Part shown: positions 22,015 through 33,448 of the stretch, one piece after another | How positions within the stretch are numbered: position 1 is the stretch's first letter | How the letters are laid out: every line of letters begins with the position of its first letter | Origin: Lepeophtheirus salmonis | Lineage: Eukaryota > Arthropoda > Copepoda > Siphonostomatoida > Caligidae | Length of the DNA: 64,000 nt | Direction: 5' to 3' | NCBI RefSeq assembly: GCF_016086655.4 | Contig: NC_052134.2 | Location: 3,410,001-3,474,000, forward strand | Position numbers and translations under genes: made by a program | Notes under the pieces: model-generated | Databases searched by the model: none | What the model was told of the DNA's origin: nothing | What the model saw: the letters and a program-made list of their open reading frames with translations, nothing else

Positions 22015-22910
22015 TACAGGCAGCGGGGATCGAATTGTCGCCTACTTTAAACCTTGATAACTTGAAGACGACATTATCAAATAAAAAACAGGTTACCAAA
22101 TAGGAAAGCTATTCTTGTCAGCTGACGATACGTAGTTCACTTAGCATCATGCCGTCATCATATGAGGAGATAAAGAGCTATAAGTGGAACGAGGAGCTTT
22201 CGAGGTCCGCCATAGTCATGGCATTGGTTAATAATGGAGGTGAAATCTCCAATTCAACGATTGTTTCAACCTTAGAAGTGAATTTACGGACTGTTCAGCG
22301 TATTTGTAAGAAGCTAGAGGACACCTGGGATGTTGATGCCACCATAAAGAGGGCACCCAAGGAGGAGGGCGCCGACAGGAAGGTCAGGGACACCGACTTT
22401 GTCGACAAGGTGAAGAAGATGGTTGAGGATGACCCTACCAGGTCCATGAAGGCCGGAGACAGGCCCTGGGTGTGGTAACAGGACTCAGCACCCTGCCATG
22501 TGTCCAAAATCTCCATGCAGTGGTTAACCAAGAACTGTTATGACGTCGTAACCAAGGCTTTGTGGCCTTCTAACTCTCCCGACCTTAATCCTTTGGATTA
22601 CTTTGTTTGGGGCTATGTCGAGAGACATACCAACAGACATCCCCATAGCACCAAGTCCAGCCTGATGGACTCCATCAAGGAGGTATTCGGCAACATGGAC
22701 AATGAGGTGGTCAGAAGAGCCTGCGGCCGGTTCAGAGGCCGTATTGAGGCCGTTATTGATGCCAACGGTGATTATATCAAATGAATGGCTACTCTATATC
22801 TATATGCTCGTCATAGTTTTAATTTTCAATAAAAAAGTTAAAAAATGTATATTTTGTGTTGTTTTTTGTAGAAAAATATTTGGACAACAATTTGATCCCC
22901 GCTCCCTCTA
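22015..22910 (+). mobile_element. DD37D (maT-like) Tc1/mariner element, internally deleted
   Basis: It is flanked by TA at 22015 and 22909. The ends read inward as CAGGCAGCGGGGATCGAATT and GAGGGAGCGGGGATCAAATT, nearly identical inverted repeats. At about 0.9 kb it is shorter than the 1.3 kb usual for an autonomous member such as the one at 28289. The shortfall lies in the transposase gene. Base composition of the coding part is clearly more GC-rich than the surroundings, which suggests a fairly recent arrival. Confidence 0.88.
22149..22784 (+). pseudogene. DD37D transposase lacking the first catalytic block
   Basis: One continuous frame starts at ATG 22149 and ends at the stop after GDYIK (22784), with a single internal TAA at 22476. 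The N-terminal part holds a helix-turn-helix (NSTIVSTLEVNLRTVQRICK, residues 37-56) and the linker VEDDPTRSMK. It then jumps to QDSAPCHVSK, the second-Asp motif, and WPSNSPDLNPLDYFVWG, where the third Asp lies with 37 residues between. About 130 residues, including the first Asp, are deleted. The stop sits where a Gln codon is expected (QQD). The rest of the frame is well kept. It cannot catalyse transposition. A DNA-binding-only product is conceivable. Confidence 0.88.
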
Positions 22911-22919
22911 TGTAGGATA

Positions 22920-23420
22920 TTTTTACATAATTTAATCTATTATATAACAGAATAATAAAGAAAGGGAGAACATCCACAATGACGTGGATTGATTTTACCC
23001 TCTTTAAGGACCAACAAGTGGCACTGGACTGGACAGCAGTCCTAAATATGGACCGATACAACACTGGAGATATTAGACAGCACGAATATTCAAACATATT
23101 CGTATGAACATCTCTCTTTCCTACTTACACCCCACGATCAGAACAGAATTTTGTTTGGCTACAATTATAAAGTTCACCATTTTTAAACCTGTTTAACTCC
23201 ACTGGGGGTTTTGAAAACCCCTTTTAAAGAAAAAACTTTTGTATTTTCTTATTGCCAGTCTTTATTTGATCTTCCTTGAATAGTTATTTATACGTCACCA
23301 TGATTTATTTTTGAAGGAAATTTATGTTCCCATTGAAATATGTAATATTTTGATTTAAAAACAAATTAAATGGTTTTTTTTCCTCTTGGGACAATGTTGG
23401 ACTTATGTCTTGCCTCATAT
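22920..23420. other. No gene recognised
   Basis: AT-rich sequence with nothing I can name. Short frames here, including an antisense one at 22819-23097, show no family features. Confidence 0.5.
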
Positions 23421-24513
23421 CAGGGGTTCCGCAGGATTATATATATTGTTCTGCAGGGGGGGGGGGGTTCTTTAATTTTTCTACTTTTTTTCCACAAAAA
23501 GTACGAAAATTACAATTTTTTCGAAAAAAATTTTAAATATAAATTTTTTTGAAGAAAATTTTTACTGCCCCATAACTATGAAAGCTCAATAGCTGATAGG
23601 TCAAAAAATTAATTCAATTTTTTTTTTTAAATCCTGAGTTGTTTACAAAAAAGTGAAATTTTTTGGATAAAATTAAATTTGAATTATAAAAACTTTTGAA
23701 AAAAAAGTTCAGATCTGAAAAATCCATAGCTATTTAAAAAAATACACAAAAATGGGAAAAAATTTCAAAATACAAAGCTGTTTAAAAAAAGTTTTGGGCC
23801 AGATTTTTTTTTTTCAGAATGCTTACTAAAATCTTTTAGTATCCGAAAAGTTGAGCTAAAATTTAATTTGCTCATTTCAAGAATTAAATCTTCGATAAGT
23901 GTCCTTTGTCTAAATTAAGTCATCGAGGTATGTGCAGGATTATATTTTTGAAACAAAATTTCAAAATTAAATTTTTTGAGCAACGATTGAAAATGTAAAT
24001 TTTTTTTTTATAAAAATAAATTTTAATTTAAGATTTTTTGGAATAAAATTTCAAAATTAATTTTTTTATATTATATTATTTGAAACAAATTTTCAAATAT
24101 TATTGTTTTTTCATAGAAAATTTCAAAAATCCACAGCTATTTAGTAAAAATTATATTTATTGCAAAAAATTTCAAAAATCCACTGCTATTCAGAAAAAAT
24201 TATATTTATTGAAAATAAATTTCATATACTAAATGTTTTGAAAAAAAATAAAAAAATCCTCAGCTATTCTCAAAAAATTAAACTTTATAAAAAAAATTTC
24301 AAATATTTAATTTTTTTTGATTAAAATGTCAAAAATCCATAGCCTTTTACAAATAATTAATTTTTTGAAAAAAAAATTCAAAAATTAAATTTTTAATCTT
24401 AAATTTAACATTTAAAAAAAAATCAAAGATTAAAGTTTGTAGTAAAAAGCAAAGACTCTTTAATTTTGGGAGGGTGGCAGTCCCTCCACCCCACCCCTTG
24501 CAGACGCCCCTAG
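23421..24513. mobile_element. Large AT-rich repeat, AGGGG...GCAGGATTAT end family
   Basis: The left edge is CAGGGGTTCCGCAGGATTAT followed by an 11-G run. The right edge read inward is CTAGGGGCGTCTGCAAGGGG, so the ends form a loose inverted repeat. The interior is an irregular array of units of roughly 50-65 bases built on AATTTCAAAAATCCA-AGCTATT with A and T runs (clearest at 23690-24330). GCAGGATTATAT occurs again inside at about 23932. Non-coding. It shares its end with the 224-bp element at 2063. Confidence 0.5.
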
Positions 24514-24519
24514 TAATTG

Positions 24520-25179
24520 AAACCGGATTTATTCCGGAAGAATCAACATTTTCAAAACCCTTAAGGAATTATTAATAACTTACTACTAATTCAACTATTA
24601 ATCCAAAACTTCCAACTTTGAGCCTCTTCACAAAGAAATCAAATTAAAAAAAAAAGGATAAAAAGACTTCTTTTCTTTGTAAGGAAGGAAAAGAAAAGAG
24701 CTGGCCCTCTTGTACGACTGCTCGAGGATCCTGAGAGTCCGCACCATCCTAGATGGAAAAAAAGAAGAAGAATACGGATGTGAGGCCACTGGACTGGATG
24801 AACAGTACTAAATGTCAACGTACAGCGCATTTTAAAATAGACTTTTTAATTACCCATGTTTTGAACATGTATCGACGTACAATCTACATGGTATACTATT
24901 TTAATATTTCTAATATAGTTTCTATTTATTTCAACTAACTTTGATGTTTTTATTGTTAGTAATAATTATACTTTCCTCTTTGAAATATTTCCTTTATTAA
25001 TTTAAAACTATAGAAATTGGAATGTAATAAATGACAATTAAATTAAAAGAAATCAAATCAGTTAATCCAATATCGTTGAACAAACACATGTTGTTAATTA
25101 AACTTTTCATCTTTTTTGTGAAAAATAAATCTTTTTAATAATTTTCTTCAATGTGAGGACTAAGACGTATGATATAGTA
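24520..25179. other. No gene recognised
   Basis: AT-rich. Two short overlapping frames near 24640-24940 look like chance. Confidence 0.5.
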
Positions 25180-25530
25180 AAAGCTATATTATTTACGTAA
25201 CCTCATTAAAATTTATGAGTACTAATTTAATTCTCAAAATATACAAAATAAAACTTTATTGTTCTTACTACATATAATAATAACAAATGATATTCTGTTG
25301 AAGTCCCAAATCCATGTTATTAAGATTATTTTTAAAATAAAGATTTAATTTTTCTCGATGACAAATATTTAAACACGTACTTGCATCATTTTAAGGTATA
25401 TTTATAATTGTAAAATGGATGGAAGATTTATAAAAAAGTATTTATTTATTGCATATCTTTGAAACTTCCAATCACGTAATTAAATACGTTTTATTTTTGG
25501 GGTTTCCTTTTCACCCAGATCACTAACTGC
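25180..25530 (+). repeat. Long diverged repeat, copy 1 (partner 30985-31320)
   Basis: Collinear with 30985-31320. Shared blocks, in order: CGTAACCTCATTAAAATTTA with CGCAACCTTATCAAAATTGA, ATGAGTAC, AATAACAAAT-ATAT-TGTTGAA, GTTATTAAGAT-ATTT, and ATCA-GTAATTAAATA. No coding sequence. A hAT MITE is inserted just after this copy. Confidence 0.65.
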
Positions 25531-25550
25531 GTTATAAAAAGGATTCTTAT

Positions 25551-26272
25551 TAGTGTTGTGTTTCAGTCGGAGACTCTTATATTTTTTGTTGGACTGAATT
25601 AGTTCGGTCCAACAAAAAAGCTTGGTCCGAACCCGTCTCGTATAAAAATTTGGTCTAGATCGGTACGAAAGAAAATTTTGGTCAAGATCGGTCCAAAGGA
25701 AAAATTTGGACTAGTTCGGTCCAAAAAAAAAAAAAAAAAATCGGTATAGACCGATTTTACAGATAAATTGTTTATAACATGACATAATAGGTTTCTTCAA
25801 GAACAATGACGCTATACGAAGTTTAAATAGTAGATTAATTTTTTGTTCTTATAACAGTATTTTGTTCTCATCGTAATTTTGAGAAAAAATGAATGACAGT
25901 TGATCTAAAAAAAAAAATTGGTCTCTCATAATATATGAGACCGAAAAAAATCGGTACTTAAATTTAAACGGGAAAAAAATTGGTCCATAAAGTGAGACTG
26001 AATCAAAATTGGTCTACAAAGTGGGACAAAAAAAATCGGTTCACGGTCTGAGATCGTGGTCTGGACCTAAAAAGTCCATAAAGTGAGACCGATTCAAAAT
26101 TTGTCTAGAAAGTGAGACTGAAAAAAATTGGTGCACGGTCTGACACCGCGGTTTGGACCAAAAAATCGGACCAAATTGGGATACACCGAAAAATAGCTCC
26201 AAATTGGTCTAGAAAAATCATTTAAGACCGAACCGAAAAAAAAGTTCGGTGCTGCACCGAGTCTCAACACTA
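25551..26272 (-). mobile_element. hAT-type MITE, copy B
   Basis: The ends TAGTGTTG and CAACACTA are identical to copy A, and the element is inverted relative to it (its right edge read inward is TAGTGTTGAGACTCGGTGC). Flanking octamers ATTCTTAT and AATTTTAT agree at 6 of 8, plausible for an aged target duplication. The interior is the same GGTCC-type self-complementary sequence, 300 bases longer than copy A, with an 18-A run at about 25724. Confidence 0.72.
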
Positions 26273-26279
26273 AATTTTA

Positions 26280-26950
26280 TCATTGTTCGTCAAACTTTTT
26301 TATGAACTACATAGTAGATTTTATCCCTTTTTTTTTCTTTTTAGGAGATTATGAAAGTCATCATTATCAAAATATTATTACTGAAGTTATTAGATGATTT
26401 GCAAAAACGAAAACAAAAGCATAAACTTTCTCAACAAAATATGGTGTTATGTTTGGAAATGCGGCTTTTTATCTCAAGAGCTGTTAAAATATCTGCACCA
26501 TTGTTTCAAATTTTCATGATAGTTTGTTTATAAATTTTCAGTAAGAACATCAAAACTCACATAAAATTGTAAAATAACGTAAAAAGAAAATAATTAGTTT
26601 ATTTCTTTTGTAACTTTGGTTCTTTCATATTTGAAGCAAAAAATAATACTAAACACCTTAGAAACTTTAATTTGTTATAATAAGATCTTTTACAATCCTG
26701 AAGTGAGGTTATAAACAACTATTCTTGTAACAAAGAAAATATTATATTATCTTCTTTCAATGAGTAAAACCTGTAAGTTCTTGGATTTATAAGCAGTGAT
26801 GTAAGTCGTGTTTAATTTTTTGCAGGACAGTTTTTTAAAATTGGTAATCTGAAGAATAAATTTTCTTATCTGTAACAGTTGTAATTATTATGTAATTCCT
26901 AAGTAGTGAAATCCCTTTCTTAAATAGATTCAATTATATTCAAAACCTAA
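26280..26950. other. No gene recognised
   Basis: AT-rich with a single 60-residue frame (26351-26533) that shows no features. Confidence 0.5.
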
Positions 26951-26954
26951 TTAA

Positions 26955-27170
26955 ACATTCTTATGTACTCATAACGGGCTGAAAGTAGTCTTAAGGATTT
27001 GTCACAGAATTATAATTGTAAGTTCTTGTGTGACTAAAGTAGGAACGACGTCTGAGTAATTGTTGTATATATCCTTCTTTATTTCCTCTTGTAACAGCTG
27101 ATCTCCTCCAAAACATTCTTAAAAATTATCAGGGTTACCATGTTGATTTTCAGTTTTTTTTAAAACCTGC
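26955..27170 (+). repeat. Dispersed repeat family, copy (plus orientation)
   Basis: The left block has GTACTCATAACGGGCTGAAA and AATTGTAAGTTCTTGTGTGA. The right block has AACAGCTGATCTCCTCCAAA, ACATTCTTAAAAATTATCAG and GGTTACCATGTTGATTTTCA. Order and orientation match the 33010 copy. Short and non-coding. Confidence 0.5.
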
Positions 27171-27179
27171 ACATACTAT

Positions 27180-28115
27180 TTTCATCTCTATTTATAACAC
27201 TATGCAGCAGAATTTTCGCTGTCCGACTAAAATCCACAATTACTTTTATTATTTAAGTCATGGGACACGAAAATGACGGTTAAAAAATTCAATCGTAGTA
27301 GATGTGGCCTTCAAAGTTTTTTATTTTATTTCATGACCACGTTTCAAAGTAAATATTTGATTCAAAGTAAAATTTCTAGTATGAAATGAATATATAAATG
27401 AAAATTTTAGTAGTAAAAATGGATAAAAAAAAATCAACAGTCAAATGATCAACTATATATTAATGAATCATGAATACAGTTACTAAAAAATGACTAACCA
27501 TACAAAAATCAAGTGAAATAAAGGTTCTTATTCGTTAATCAATATTTTTGCATATTCTTTATAATTCTTTTATTATGATAGTGTAATAATACCTACAGAA
27601 TATACCTTTTTTTACATCTTACAGCTCGCTTTTGATGGATTTTTTAAAGTTTACCTTTTAATTTTCTTACATACTACATAAATAATAAATAAACAATGCA
27701 ATGTTGTATAAAAATATTTCAAAAATAAATATAGTTAAATCGATTCCATGACTAATTGTAATAAGTAATTAATATTTCAAAGCAGGATGAAAAATATGAA
27801 AATCAATCTAGTTATTTCATTTAGAAATATGGCTCGGAATCGAAATCATACAATATAAAAGTGAATTTTTAAAGGCCGAACCTACTACAATTGAAAATTT
27901 TAAAAACTACTTCTGTGTTTTAAGGCTTTAAGTGTTTTAAGTGTAATAGCCTCTGGAGAAATAAAGATTGTGATGGGAAAGTTCTCATGAATATTCTAAT
28001 TTTTGCCTATTCATCTAGAATAATTCCGTTGTAAAAGGACCAATTTTGAATGGAGGAATATTGGATCCGAACACAAGTTTCATCATTATTAGTGTCATAA
28101 AAATAAAATTATAAG
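27180..28115. other. No gene recognised
   Basis: AT-rich sequence, nothing seen. Confidence 0.5.
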
Positions 28116-28288
28116 AAAAAGAGAACCAAAACTGACATAGTAATCATGACAATTTGAAAAATGTTTTGAAAAAGAGCAGCTTAGTTTTCATGATATTTCA
28201 TTAGATTAGCTGTAAGTAACTATGAGAGGAAATTTAGAGTCCTACTCCGTCCCTATAGCTAGGGCATAGGCAGGAATTCCTTCATATG

Positions 28289-29568
28289 TACAGGGTGTCC
28301 ACGATAAATTGGAACTATCTTAAAATTCAACCTGCTTGATAAAAATGAAATTTGGAGTGTATTTGTTAATAGGAAAAAGTTAGACATGATATTAAACAAT
28401 AAATTTATTCAACATGTCCTCCCTCAGCAGCCACCATCTTCTCCATCCTGCCCCTAAAGGATGTGCATGCCCTGATGACTTCCACGGAATCGACAGCATT
28501 CCACTCCCTCGTAATGGAGCCGTTCAGGGCCGTGATGCTCTTGTGGCTGACCTTGCACATCTCCCTCTCCAACTTCCCCTACCAGTAGTAATCACACAGA
28601 TTGAGGTCGGGTGAGTTGGAGGGCCAGGTTTTGCGATCCCAGAAAGTGATGTTGTGGGAGTTGAAGAGGTTAGTAGTCCTCATGGCGCTGTGTCGGGCAC
28701 TCAGTCTTGTTGGAATATGAACTCCCTCCCAGCGGCCGTATGCTTCATCTAGGGGATGACGAACTCCTCCATGACTTTCGCAGTACCTTATCACATTAAC
28801 CCTTTCCTTGGGATTGAAGAAGAAAGTTGGCATCACCTCACCGGTGCTGCAGATAACACCCAGGGCATCACGGAGGCCGGGAACTTTGAGGTGAAGAACG
28901 GAGGGACATCTTCTCTCTCTTTGTCAAGCCACTTGTCATTCTGGACGTTGTAGTTTCTGTCTACAGTCCAGTTCTTCTCGTCGGAGAAGAAGATGATTCT
29001 TCCTCCATGGCTCCTCAGGTCATTGAGGAGACGCTTACCGTTGGTGAGCCTGGTGGCCTTCATGGATGCTGTGAGGATGTGTTGTTTAGCTATTCGGTAT
29101 GACCTGTACCCGAGGTCCTCATACATAGCCTTGGAGACCAGCTGCTTGCTCACTCCACGGTTCTTGGCCAACCTTGACAAGGAAGTCCCCGGCGAAGCCT
29201 TGATGGACTTCCGGAGGCCTTCAAGGAAGCGGGGAGTTCGGATTCGGTCACTTCTCATGTTGTGGGCCTTGTGGCAGACCTTCCCCTCAACGTTCCAGGC
29301 ATTGAAGATCCGGTACACCGTGATCTTGGGGTAGTTAAGAAGCTTGTAGATAGCAGAGGGCTTGTGTCCCGCGCGAGCCAATTCGAGGACAGGATCTCTC
29401 CTTGCTTGTTCCATGATGACTATTGTTTGTTGTCAAAACAATTGTGGTGGAAGTTATAGTGTATTGTTCACGCAACCTTTTATATTAGTATGATTTAACC
29501 CCGAATATCCACTTTATGGATCTGGATGAAGTTTAAAGTAGTTCTAATTTGATCGTGGACACCCTGTA
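28289..29568 (-). mobile_element. DD37D (maT-like) Tc1/mariner element, full length
   Basis: TA flanks both ends. The left edge CAGGGTGTCCACGATAAATT and the inward right edge CAGGGTGTCCACGATCAAAT are nearly identical over at least 16 bases and stay similar to about 32. The span of 1280 bp is normal for an autonomous element. It carries one transposase gene on the minus strand, broken by frameshifts. The coding part is GC-richer than its surroundings. Confidence 0.92.
28405..29414 (-). pseudogene. DD37D transposase, frameshifted
   Basis: Starts at ATG 29414. Residues 1-60 hold a helix-turn-helix (ARAGHKPSAIYKLLNYPKIT), followed by SPGTSLSRLAKNRGVSKQLV, a second DNA-binding helix-turn-helix. 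The first catalytic Asp is in IIFFSDEKNW (about residue 140). The 193-residue frame ends at 28833 and the gene continues at 28836 in another frame. The FQQD motif near 28715 is itself disrupted by a base change or indel. The third Asp is in NSPDLNLCDYYW (28620-28580). The tail ending AAEGGHVE stops at 28405. Spacing of the last two Asp is close to 37. Few lesions for its length, so a relatively young copy. Confidence 0.9.
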
Positions 29569-29644
29569 TACTCATGTCTACTCTGAATCTAACAAGGACT
29601 TGTAGATATAACTTCTGTATTTCATGAGCACAACACAGATTTGG

Positions 29645-32600
29645 ATACTTTATTTTCAGATGTTCTTTCTCAAGAGTAAAAGAATCAGAGTTTCAATTAC
29701 TTATTTTAGAAAGTTTCTCTCAGAAAAAGATGTTTAATATTCATAGCTCTTATGACAATACCACATTAGAATTAAATTTACCTTTATGCATTTTATTCTC
29801 TGATGAGCAGGGAATCTCTGTCATTTATAGTGTATTTTTCTTTCTAAAGAAAATGAAAACCGAATACTATTCAAACTATTATGCAATTATACATATGTAT
29901 GCATATTCATAATGCACTATTCACTATTGCATTTGCAAGCATTTCTTTAGAAATAGTTTTGAAACAAAAAATAAAGCATTTTCAATACTGCAGTTTGTAT
30001 ACATAAGTAACGTTTCAAAAGGTTTTATGGAATAATTACACACATACAATGAGGTTGGAACATATATATTATGGCAAAGTTTCACTTTTTCTCTAGGCCC
30101 ATAGACATGCCTATACATATTTTTAGAAATGTCAATAGCAAATTAATAAATATAATAATAAAAAACAGCAGAGCTTAGCTAAAAAAATGTTCTGTTGTAG
30201 GAATACTTAAAGAGATATCATCATTGATCGTAGAAATGACAAACCACAGCATGCAATAGTTTAAAGCTTTAACTTTATTTGGTCTATCATCCAGAAAATC
30301 GTCACACGGAAGTCAAGCTATGCATTTGATTTGTTAAGTGCCAAGGTTCTCATCACGTTAAAGCTAAAACTAAGTGTAAAAATATTTGCAGGCATGATTT
30401 AAGATCAATAATTATATCTGCTATATATTCTGCTTTTTATTTCAAAGTCCCAAACTTGAATGGTAGCTACTGGGTCTACGACCTTGAGGTGATTCGGTAT
30501 TGTATTTCTGATTAGTTAGTCTATACTTTTATTGTTGTTAGAACTTGTGTAGGTACACAATTCTTTCTACCATTTTAAATTATACAATATAAATAAATAC
30601 CTTATAGGTAAAATGATGCTAAGAATAATTTTTTTTTTTTTAATTCTTGAAAATAATTTTATCAAAGGTAAAAATGCTTTTTTTTGTCTCATTTAAACCC
30701 TCCATTACAAATTTTTAGTTATTTATGCTTCTTATTACATGTATTTATTGCATGAGATTTATGCATCTTGGTCCTTTGAATCTACATTTGATTGCCAATA
30801 TTTTTCATTATACTCAAGAAACATAAAATCAGATTATAAGCAGTACTTTATTCGTCTTGATAATGCCTTGCTTAAGATTTGTTCGTATGTTTAACAATTT
30901 TTAATCGAGGTTTGGTGAATTTAATAAACAGTTTTGCTCAAAAGTATACAAAAGTAGCTACATAAATGTATTTCATATAATACACGCAACCTTATCAAAA
31001 TTGATGAGTACACGTTTGATTCATAAAAATCACTTAAAGCAATGAGCATTTTTATTAACATTTTTATCAAAATTAAAAATTTAATATTTGTACCACCAGA
31101 ATAACAAATTATATCTTGTTGAAATACAAAAACATTGTTATTAAGATCATTTGAAAATAAACGAGTTTTTTTTCTTTTTGTCTTATATTAATACAACTAT
31201 TTTAATTGATTTTTACATGTACAAAATGAATGGAATTAATTTTAATTGTTTCACTATTTATCATGTAATTAAATATATTTTATTTTTTCTTCCACCTTGA
31301 GCGTATTAGCGAGTAGGTAATAATTGAGTTATTTTTCAAATTACGATTAAAAATCGTTTTTGATTCACCTAATGATATCAACCATTTATTTTTCTCGATT
31401 CACCGTCGTTGTAAATACGCTGTAAAAGTAGATAAAGTTCACCGTTAGCTACATTTTCCTTTTAAAAAATCCCTGTTAAAGTGTTTATTATATATTTATA
31501 TAACTTTTTGCGTAACAAAATATAACAGCATTCAATATTTAACCCAAAATATGATAACATGGAGTTCTCTACTTAAAAAAAATAAATAAAAAAAGGTTGG
31601 AAGTTTTTATTTTGAATCTTTCTCCAAAATTCCAAGGAATATTTCTTTATCTATTAATTATAATTTATTCATCATTTGACGATATAAATTGCTTATTTTG
31701 TGATATAGTTTACAATATAAGCTTACTTTAGAAACAGATAAAACTTATACTAATAATTAATTAAAATAAGGTATTACATAATGGTTTTTTTAACTCGCCC
31801 AAGGCACTTTAAAACTGTTATTTCAATTCAGGGATATTACGAAAATGCTCAATGTATAAAAAAAACAAAAAACTGCCATTTAGAAACACTCACAAGTAGA
31901 TTAAAAAATGATTATCAAGCTATTGGGTAGTACTCTATCTATATATCGTTCGTTTTTCTCAGATCGTTCTATTTTTTGATCAGGTATATGAAATTTAATA
32001 TTTTGAAAATTCAAATAAAAAAATGAATAAAGTTTTTTGACTTTCCAAAATAAAGTTCAGTTGAACATAAATAAGAAATGTCTTTTGTAAAAACAACAAG
32101 AGCTTTCTCAAATATTATCTGTTCGAAAAAAGAAATGGAATTTGAAAAAAAAACATATTTGTAATAATTTTATGTAAAAAACATGCGAGATTTTATTTAC
32201 TTGTGAAGGGTTTTTTTAATTTTCAAAAGCTGTAATCAATATATTTTCATTCTTGAGGATATAATATCTGGGTATAAAGTGATGTTCCAGATAAAAGACA
32301 GAGAGTAATGTGGACAAGATCGGATAAGGAGTTATAACTAGAGATGTGAAAACTATCGAAATTCTCGTGGCCATACAAATAGAAAAAGGGTACATATTGT
32401 TAACCTGGAAGATATTAGTGCCTTTATTAATGATTTCATCTTCTTTTAAAACTTCAAACGTATTAGCGAAGGCGGACCAATAACATTCTTATAGTGATAC
32501 ATATATTGGGTTGTAAGCATAAGCATTTTATGGCATACACTTTTTTCTTTTGTTGCCATCATCAACAATGTATTTTTATTCTTAAAGAGGGAACATTTAA
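29645..32600. other. AT-rich intergenic DNA
   Basis: Contains the second copy of the long diverged repeat at 30985-31320. Otherwise I see no gene, and short frames are unremarkable. Confidence 0.5.
30985..31320 (+). repeat. Long diverged repeat, copy 2 (partner 25180-25530)
   Basis: Collinear with 25180-25530 as described there. This copy has no hAT MITE at its right edge. Non-coding. Confidence 0.65.
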
Positions 32601-32619
32601 GTGTAAAGTTTTAACCATG

Positions 32620-32720
32620 AGTGTGTCTACAAATGAATGAAGGAGAGTAACGCTAAGGAGTCTAAAGTTTAAGTCATTGTTAGACTCAGAATAGAATTGA
32701 GGATCGCAGTAATTTTTGTC
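32620..32720 (+). repeat. Dispersed repeat family, left-end fragment
   Basis: GAGTGTGTCTACAAATGAAT, GGAGAGTAACGCTAAGGAG and TTGTTAGACTCAGAATAGAA match the left block of the copy that starts at 33010. The right block is missing, so this is a partial copy in the same orientation. Confidence 0.55.
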
Positions 32721-33009
32721 TATCGACGGATTCAATCAAATTATTGTGCATGGAAACCTATCTTTTTTATGTAATTAATATTAGAGCTCTAACTATATAT
32801 AACTTTTGAAAATTTTAAATTTACTACTTTAGGATAATTATAATAACAAAAAGAAGTAGATTTAATGTCGAAATACGTGGGTTAGCACATCAGTGAACCC
32901 ACATTATGTATTTACTAGATTGCGAGTTTTTCTTGTAGCTTTTTATTATTTTCTAAAGCTGTAATCATTATTTTTCGATTTTGAGGAGATAAAATATTAG
33001 AATAAAGTG

Positions 33010-33330
33010 TAACCAGAAGTGTGTGTGCTTTTGAATGACGATAAGTAACGTTGAGGATTTCATAGGGAAGTTATAAGCGTAAATCCTTGTTAGACTCAGA
33101 GTAGAGTTGAGTTTCGAATACAGACTAGTCACTTTCCATTTCATTTTTTTTACATACTGAAAATGCTTACAAGTTACAACCCTAGGGATTTGTGTTTATA
33201 CCTTCATTCCCCTTTTTAGATACTTGTTTCTAATCTAATAGAACGTCATTGCAGCCAAGCTGCCCTTCTTCCAAACATTAATTAAATTGTCAGGGTGAAT
33301 ATCTATGATTTTGGTTGTTGGTTTTGTACA
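33010..33330 (+). repeat. Dispersed repeat family, reference copy
   Basis: The best copy for describing the family. The left block holds AGTAACGTTGAGGATTTCAT, ATAAGCGTAAATCCTTGTTA and GACTCAGAGTAGAGTTGAG. The right block holds CTTCTTCCAAACATTAATTA followed by AATTGTCAGGGTGAATATC. Related copies are at 5330, 16590, 26955, 28120, 32620, 37250, 50460 and 57475. No coding sequence and no clear terminal repeats. Could be a SINE, a MITE or a leader/LTR piece of a larger element. Confidence 0.6.
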
Positions 33331-33448
33331 TATGGGCAAGTCATATTTTTCACAACTCTTTAAATAGACTGATGATTCAATTCATAATTGGTGCTTGGTT
33401 TTATGCGAGGAAGTAGTTATTGCTGTGTGAGTTGCAAGAGTAAAAAAA

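Larger units (their letters stand above)
28120..29640 (-). repeat. Dispersed repeat family copy, split by a mariner
   Basis: One part (28120-28285) has AACTGACATAGTAATCATGA, CAATTTGAAAAATGTTTTG and AAAAAGAGCAGCTTAG. The other (29575-29640) has ACTCTGAATCTAACAAGGAC. Between them lies the complete mariner 28289-29568. The repeat must therefore predate the mariner. Confidence 0.55.

Noticed and set aside
23452..23467. G11 run, and similar G10 (59847) and C9-A20 (62768) runs as possible quadruplex sites
   Set aside because: Single homopolymer runs, prone to assembly error, and without the four-tract layout of a quadruplex.
24639..24938. Overlapping 61- to 63-residue frames near 24.7 kb
   Set aside because: A short, slightly GC-richer patch gives frames on both strands. 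No motif is recognised.
28414..29459. Four plus-strand frames of 65-113 residues (28414, 28756, 28993, 29262)
   Set aside because: All are shadows of the minus-strand mariner transposase, whose motifs are clear.
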